Origin: Membranipora membranacea
Lineage: Eukaryota; Bryozoa; Gymnolaemata; Cheilostomatida; Membraniporidae
Assembly (NCBI GenBank): GCA_914767715.1
Contig: OU612074.1
Coordinates: forward strand, 11,318,062 to 11,382,061
DNA: 64,000 nt
Direction: 5' to 3'
Positions 60,841 to 64,000 of the stretch are shown in pieces. The position numbers and the translations under genes are program-made. Each line of letters starts with the position of its first letter. The first letter of the stretch is position 1. The notes beneath the pieces were generated by a model. That model was not told the DNA's origin. It saw only the letters and a list, made by a program, of their open reading frames with translations, and searched no databases.

Positions 60841-63800
60841 CTCAGAAGATATACGACAGAGTATCATACTCAGCAGTTTTCTCACACCTTGTCACCCACC
60901 ACCAATAACTCCAGCTTCAAAGAAGCACACTCTGCTGATGCTCTCTTTGTTACACTTGGAACTGAAGTTGTGAAGACACCAGGGACAAATACCCCCCCCC
61001 CCCACCCAAGGTATGTATGGGCTTGAATGATCACCAATGCTTATCTATCAATATTTTGGGAGTCACCAGCAAAATTATTATGTCAAACAATGTTATCCTC
61101 TGATTCATGATTGTTGCTACATCACTTAGACGCGTATTATATATAGTTTTTTTTGGTGATGGGTTGCGGTAAATATCGAATATATCAAATTGAGGATACT
61201 TTAGCCAGCGACACGTTGACACCCTCCCCCTAATTTAGCCACAATCGCTCTGAAAGTATGACACGGTGATTGATATACATTTTTCTTCTTTTCAGACTAT
61301 AATTGAGACTCATGGTGGTATAGAGCGGACACCAGTCATGACACATCAAATATGCACCATAAGCACCTCCTCCGATAGTGAACTGTCACAAAAGTCACAC
61401 TCTTATATCTGCGCAGCACTATGTTGTCACTGCACACTGTTGAATCGATAGATCAAAAAGTAGTGCCACATAAACTTTCCCCATATGATAATTGATAGGG
61501 ATGGGCACATGCTCTCATTTTATCAAAGTTTCAAGCTGTTCAGTGTTCACATTTGTATTGATATATCAATTGACTTTAGGGCATTTCTTGCGCCTAATGG
61601 TATTTTATAATCCTGTTGACAATCGCAGGAGGCCTTCTAGGGTTGTTGATTGTGAATGCCAATGTTTTGTGGGTTAACATATGCAAGAATAACATCTAAA
61701 CTTTTTAGTATTTTCTACTGATTCAATTTTTTTTCTTGGACAGTTTATTGTTCTCACCTCGTCGATTATTCATAATTTTTCATTCCAATGCTTTGCATCC
61801 TATTCAGGTATCAGTGAACTTTAGTTCAATGCAGGTATTCCTACTGTGGATTAACATGTATATCAGTTATATTTAAGAGTACAATGAGTACGACTTGTTT
61901 TTTAAAATAAACAGCTTTCAATTCATTTCCAAAACATGATCAAAAGGTTCATCACTCGACAAATAGGCTGAGCACTAGGTTCATGTTGATGCACTGATCT
62001 TACATCTTGTCATATACATGTCATGATACATTTGGTTGTCGGTTGTCACTGAACTGTGTGGGTGAGTCCGGTTGAGGTTGGTGAGAGGGTCGGTCTACCT
62101 CTGTATGTCCGAAACAAGAAGTGTCATTTGTATAGCGCACACATACATATTGGGGTTTGATCACAGCAATGAACTCCCTCTTCATTGATCACAGAATGGT
62201 TTCTCAGGCATTGTGTTTAGCAATGGCAGGCAAATTTACAAGTCGGTTTATCCCTGTGTTAAGCTTCTTATGGCTCATAGAGGGTTGCAGTTAGGTGGGA
62301 ATCGGTGCTGCTAGTACACATTTTTTGGTTAGTGAGGTCAAAGACTACTATCCTGGTTAGTAGTTAGTACAAGGCAGTTTAATATTTTTTAGAAATTAGT
62401 ACAAAGCAGCTTACCAATTGATAGAGGATTATAGTACGATGGCACTGCTTGCATAAACTTTGCTAATATTGAACCCTCCTTGCTATAATCATCACCATGG
62501 TAGTATCATTGCTCGTAAAGAGTTAGTTATTTTTTTATTTCTCATCTAACCAAAATTCCCTGTCCAGTGGTACAAATTATGATTCTGTAAGACCGGTGTG
62601 AGAGTATTTGTGTTCAGATACATACAAAATAAGTCTAGTTGTACACTTTTTTGTGTGTTTCAACACCTCATCAATCATTTCAGTTATTGCTGGGTGGTTA
62701 AAAGTTATATAGATAGATCAGGAATCTTGTTTAGAAGAAGTTTGTTTAAACTTTCCTTCTACACCCTCTAGATTTTAAGATATATCAATTTTTACAACCC
62801 CTTATCATTTTTAGGAATTTCAACAAGAATAGCTAACCAGAGGGATTATATAGATGACACACTAAGGGTTAATCTACGCTCCTTGGGATTTTTTAGCATG
62901 GATGGCTTTCATTAGCTGTTTGTTGGATGAAGATGTTCTGGGCATGGAGCGCAAGCTCTGAATTTTATGGAATGTGGGTAGAGAGAAGCAAGGGAAAATC
63001 AAACCAAGGAGTAACAGCTTCCCCTGTTACTTCTTGATCAAACAGACCTATAGTTCAATGACACAATAGAACTCGTTTGTACGGAATGTCTGATGGTCAC
63101 TGTAAATTCTAAATATATGAATGCAGGCGATAATATTAAGCTGATAGCTTTGAAAGATTATCTGCTACAAGACTGTCCAGGCAATTATTTATCGCTCTAA
63201 ATCTTAACTGATGTAATGGCCCTACAAGCCCCTAATCTGGCAACCCAGCCAACGCCTGTCTAAGCTACCGGTCTCATATATAACAGAATAAATATCAGTG
63301 TGGGTATTCCTTTGGCAGGAATTTGTTGAAATGATTGGAACAAGGTGTAAAAGTACTCCTTGATTGGAACTCCAGACTATAGCTGCATTGTGGAAATCCT
63401 GTCGTAATGGTCGAAACTTCTAGGAAATGTATTTGGTAGACCACATGGAACTGATCCATCGATGTTGTTTTGCCCGATACTAACAATATCACTCAATTAC
63501 ATGCAATTGATTTGAAATTAAATGCTAAAAAAATTAAACCTTTCTAGTTGAAAATTGTATTAATCTGGAGTAGGTTGGTGAAATCAGTCTTGATATTCAT
63601 TGATAAACCTTTAGGTTGAAAGAACTTTCAACATACCAAACTTTTCAATGCATGCATTCAATGGCTACAATGTACAGTTCAATCTGCCTGATCACTTTCA
63701 ATGGGATTAGCTTATTGAATTGAACAAGATTCTCAGTGTCTATTTGCCAATTGTTTACCTTTTACTTGACATCAACATCCTAGCCAAGCAGCTGAGTTCA

Positions 63801-64000
63801 AGCATAATTGGATGTATTGTTGTTATCCAAGTTGTTTACCCATGAAGTCATAATCAAGATAAGCCAGTCAGAATGTTAATTTTGTTGACATTGGCATTCA
63901 TAGGCAACCTGCACAGAACTTAAAAGGTACCAGTAGATTTAAAAATGGTTAACCCTTTGGGTAAACACACAGATTATCGTAATGAGCTAGCAGCAGATTA

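Larger units (their letters stand above)
54792..64000. other. Mostly non-coding right flank
   Basis: No recognisable protein. Present are short GCCACTGGCC repeats (about 54985-55030), a duplicated tract (55446-55528 and 58630-58712), hairpins at 57927-58028 and 58603-58681, a duplicated 57-base tract (57459-57515 and 58770-58826), and G or C runs at 58022, 60397 and 60988. A weak spliced gene candidate at 56803-60840 is listed separately. Confidence 0.4.

Noticed and set aside
60845-61015. Exon-like stretch ending in a run of prolines before a GT donor
   Set aside because: Open only in a frame lacking a good acceptor; the proline run comes from a C homopolymer.

Overview
The window is eukaryotic, AT-rich DNA with spliced genes: most introns are about 150-1500 bases with GT..AG ends, and simple repeats, foldback elements and tRNA-derived SINEs are frequent. 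The protein set (OCRL/INPP5B-type phosphatase with ASH and RhoGAP domains, a TRIM/NHL-like propeller, a D8C-domain secreted mucin, a membrane-linked Mab-21 protein and a Ty3/Gypsy-type LTR element) points to a non-vertebrate metazoan. A sponge or another early-branching marine invertebrate would fit, but the sequence alone does not fix the species.

Layout. 315-2608 (+): last two exons of a beta-propeller (NHL/TRIM-type) gene, entering from outside the window. 3649-11703 (-): twelve in-phase exons of an inositol polyphosphate 5-phosphatase, covering the second half of the catalytic domain, ASH and RhoGAP; the N-terminal half was not found. 12-17 kb: repeat-rich, no gene recognised. 17261-18482 (-): an intronless coding exon for a secreted Thr-rich mucin-like protein with a C-terminal D8C domain, plus a 5' non-coding exon. 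18.5-22.4 kb: repeats and a long palindrome. 22432-23637 (+): broken copy of the C-terminal exons of the next gene. 24802-35765 (-): at least 14 exons of a large, basic, unrecognised protein. 36944-42404 (+): a complete 11-exon, 597-residue Mab-21/cGAS-like nucleotidyltransferase-fold protein with three hydrophobic, probably membrane-spanning segments and all three acidic residues of the active-site pattern. 43827-46454 (-): a second broken copy of the 24.8-27.4 kb exons. 47251-54791 (-): a full-length, young LTR retrotransposon with a 5-base target duplication but a hole in its integrase. 54.8-64 kb: mostly non-coding, with a weak three-exon candidate and several hairpins.

How things relate. 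The unrecognised gene at 24.8-35.8 kb and the Mab-21 gene start head to head across roughly 1.2 kb, so they may share a promoter region. The C-terminal exons of the unrecognised gene have been duplicated on both sides of it, once inverted and once in the same orientation beyond the Mab-21 gene, and both copies are broken. Mobile DNA (SINEs, foldback elements, LTR element) sits almost entirely in introns and gaps. The item most worth following up is the membrane-anchored Mab-21 protein with an apparently intact catalytic triad.
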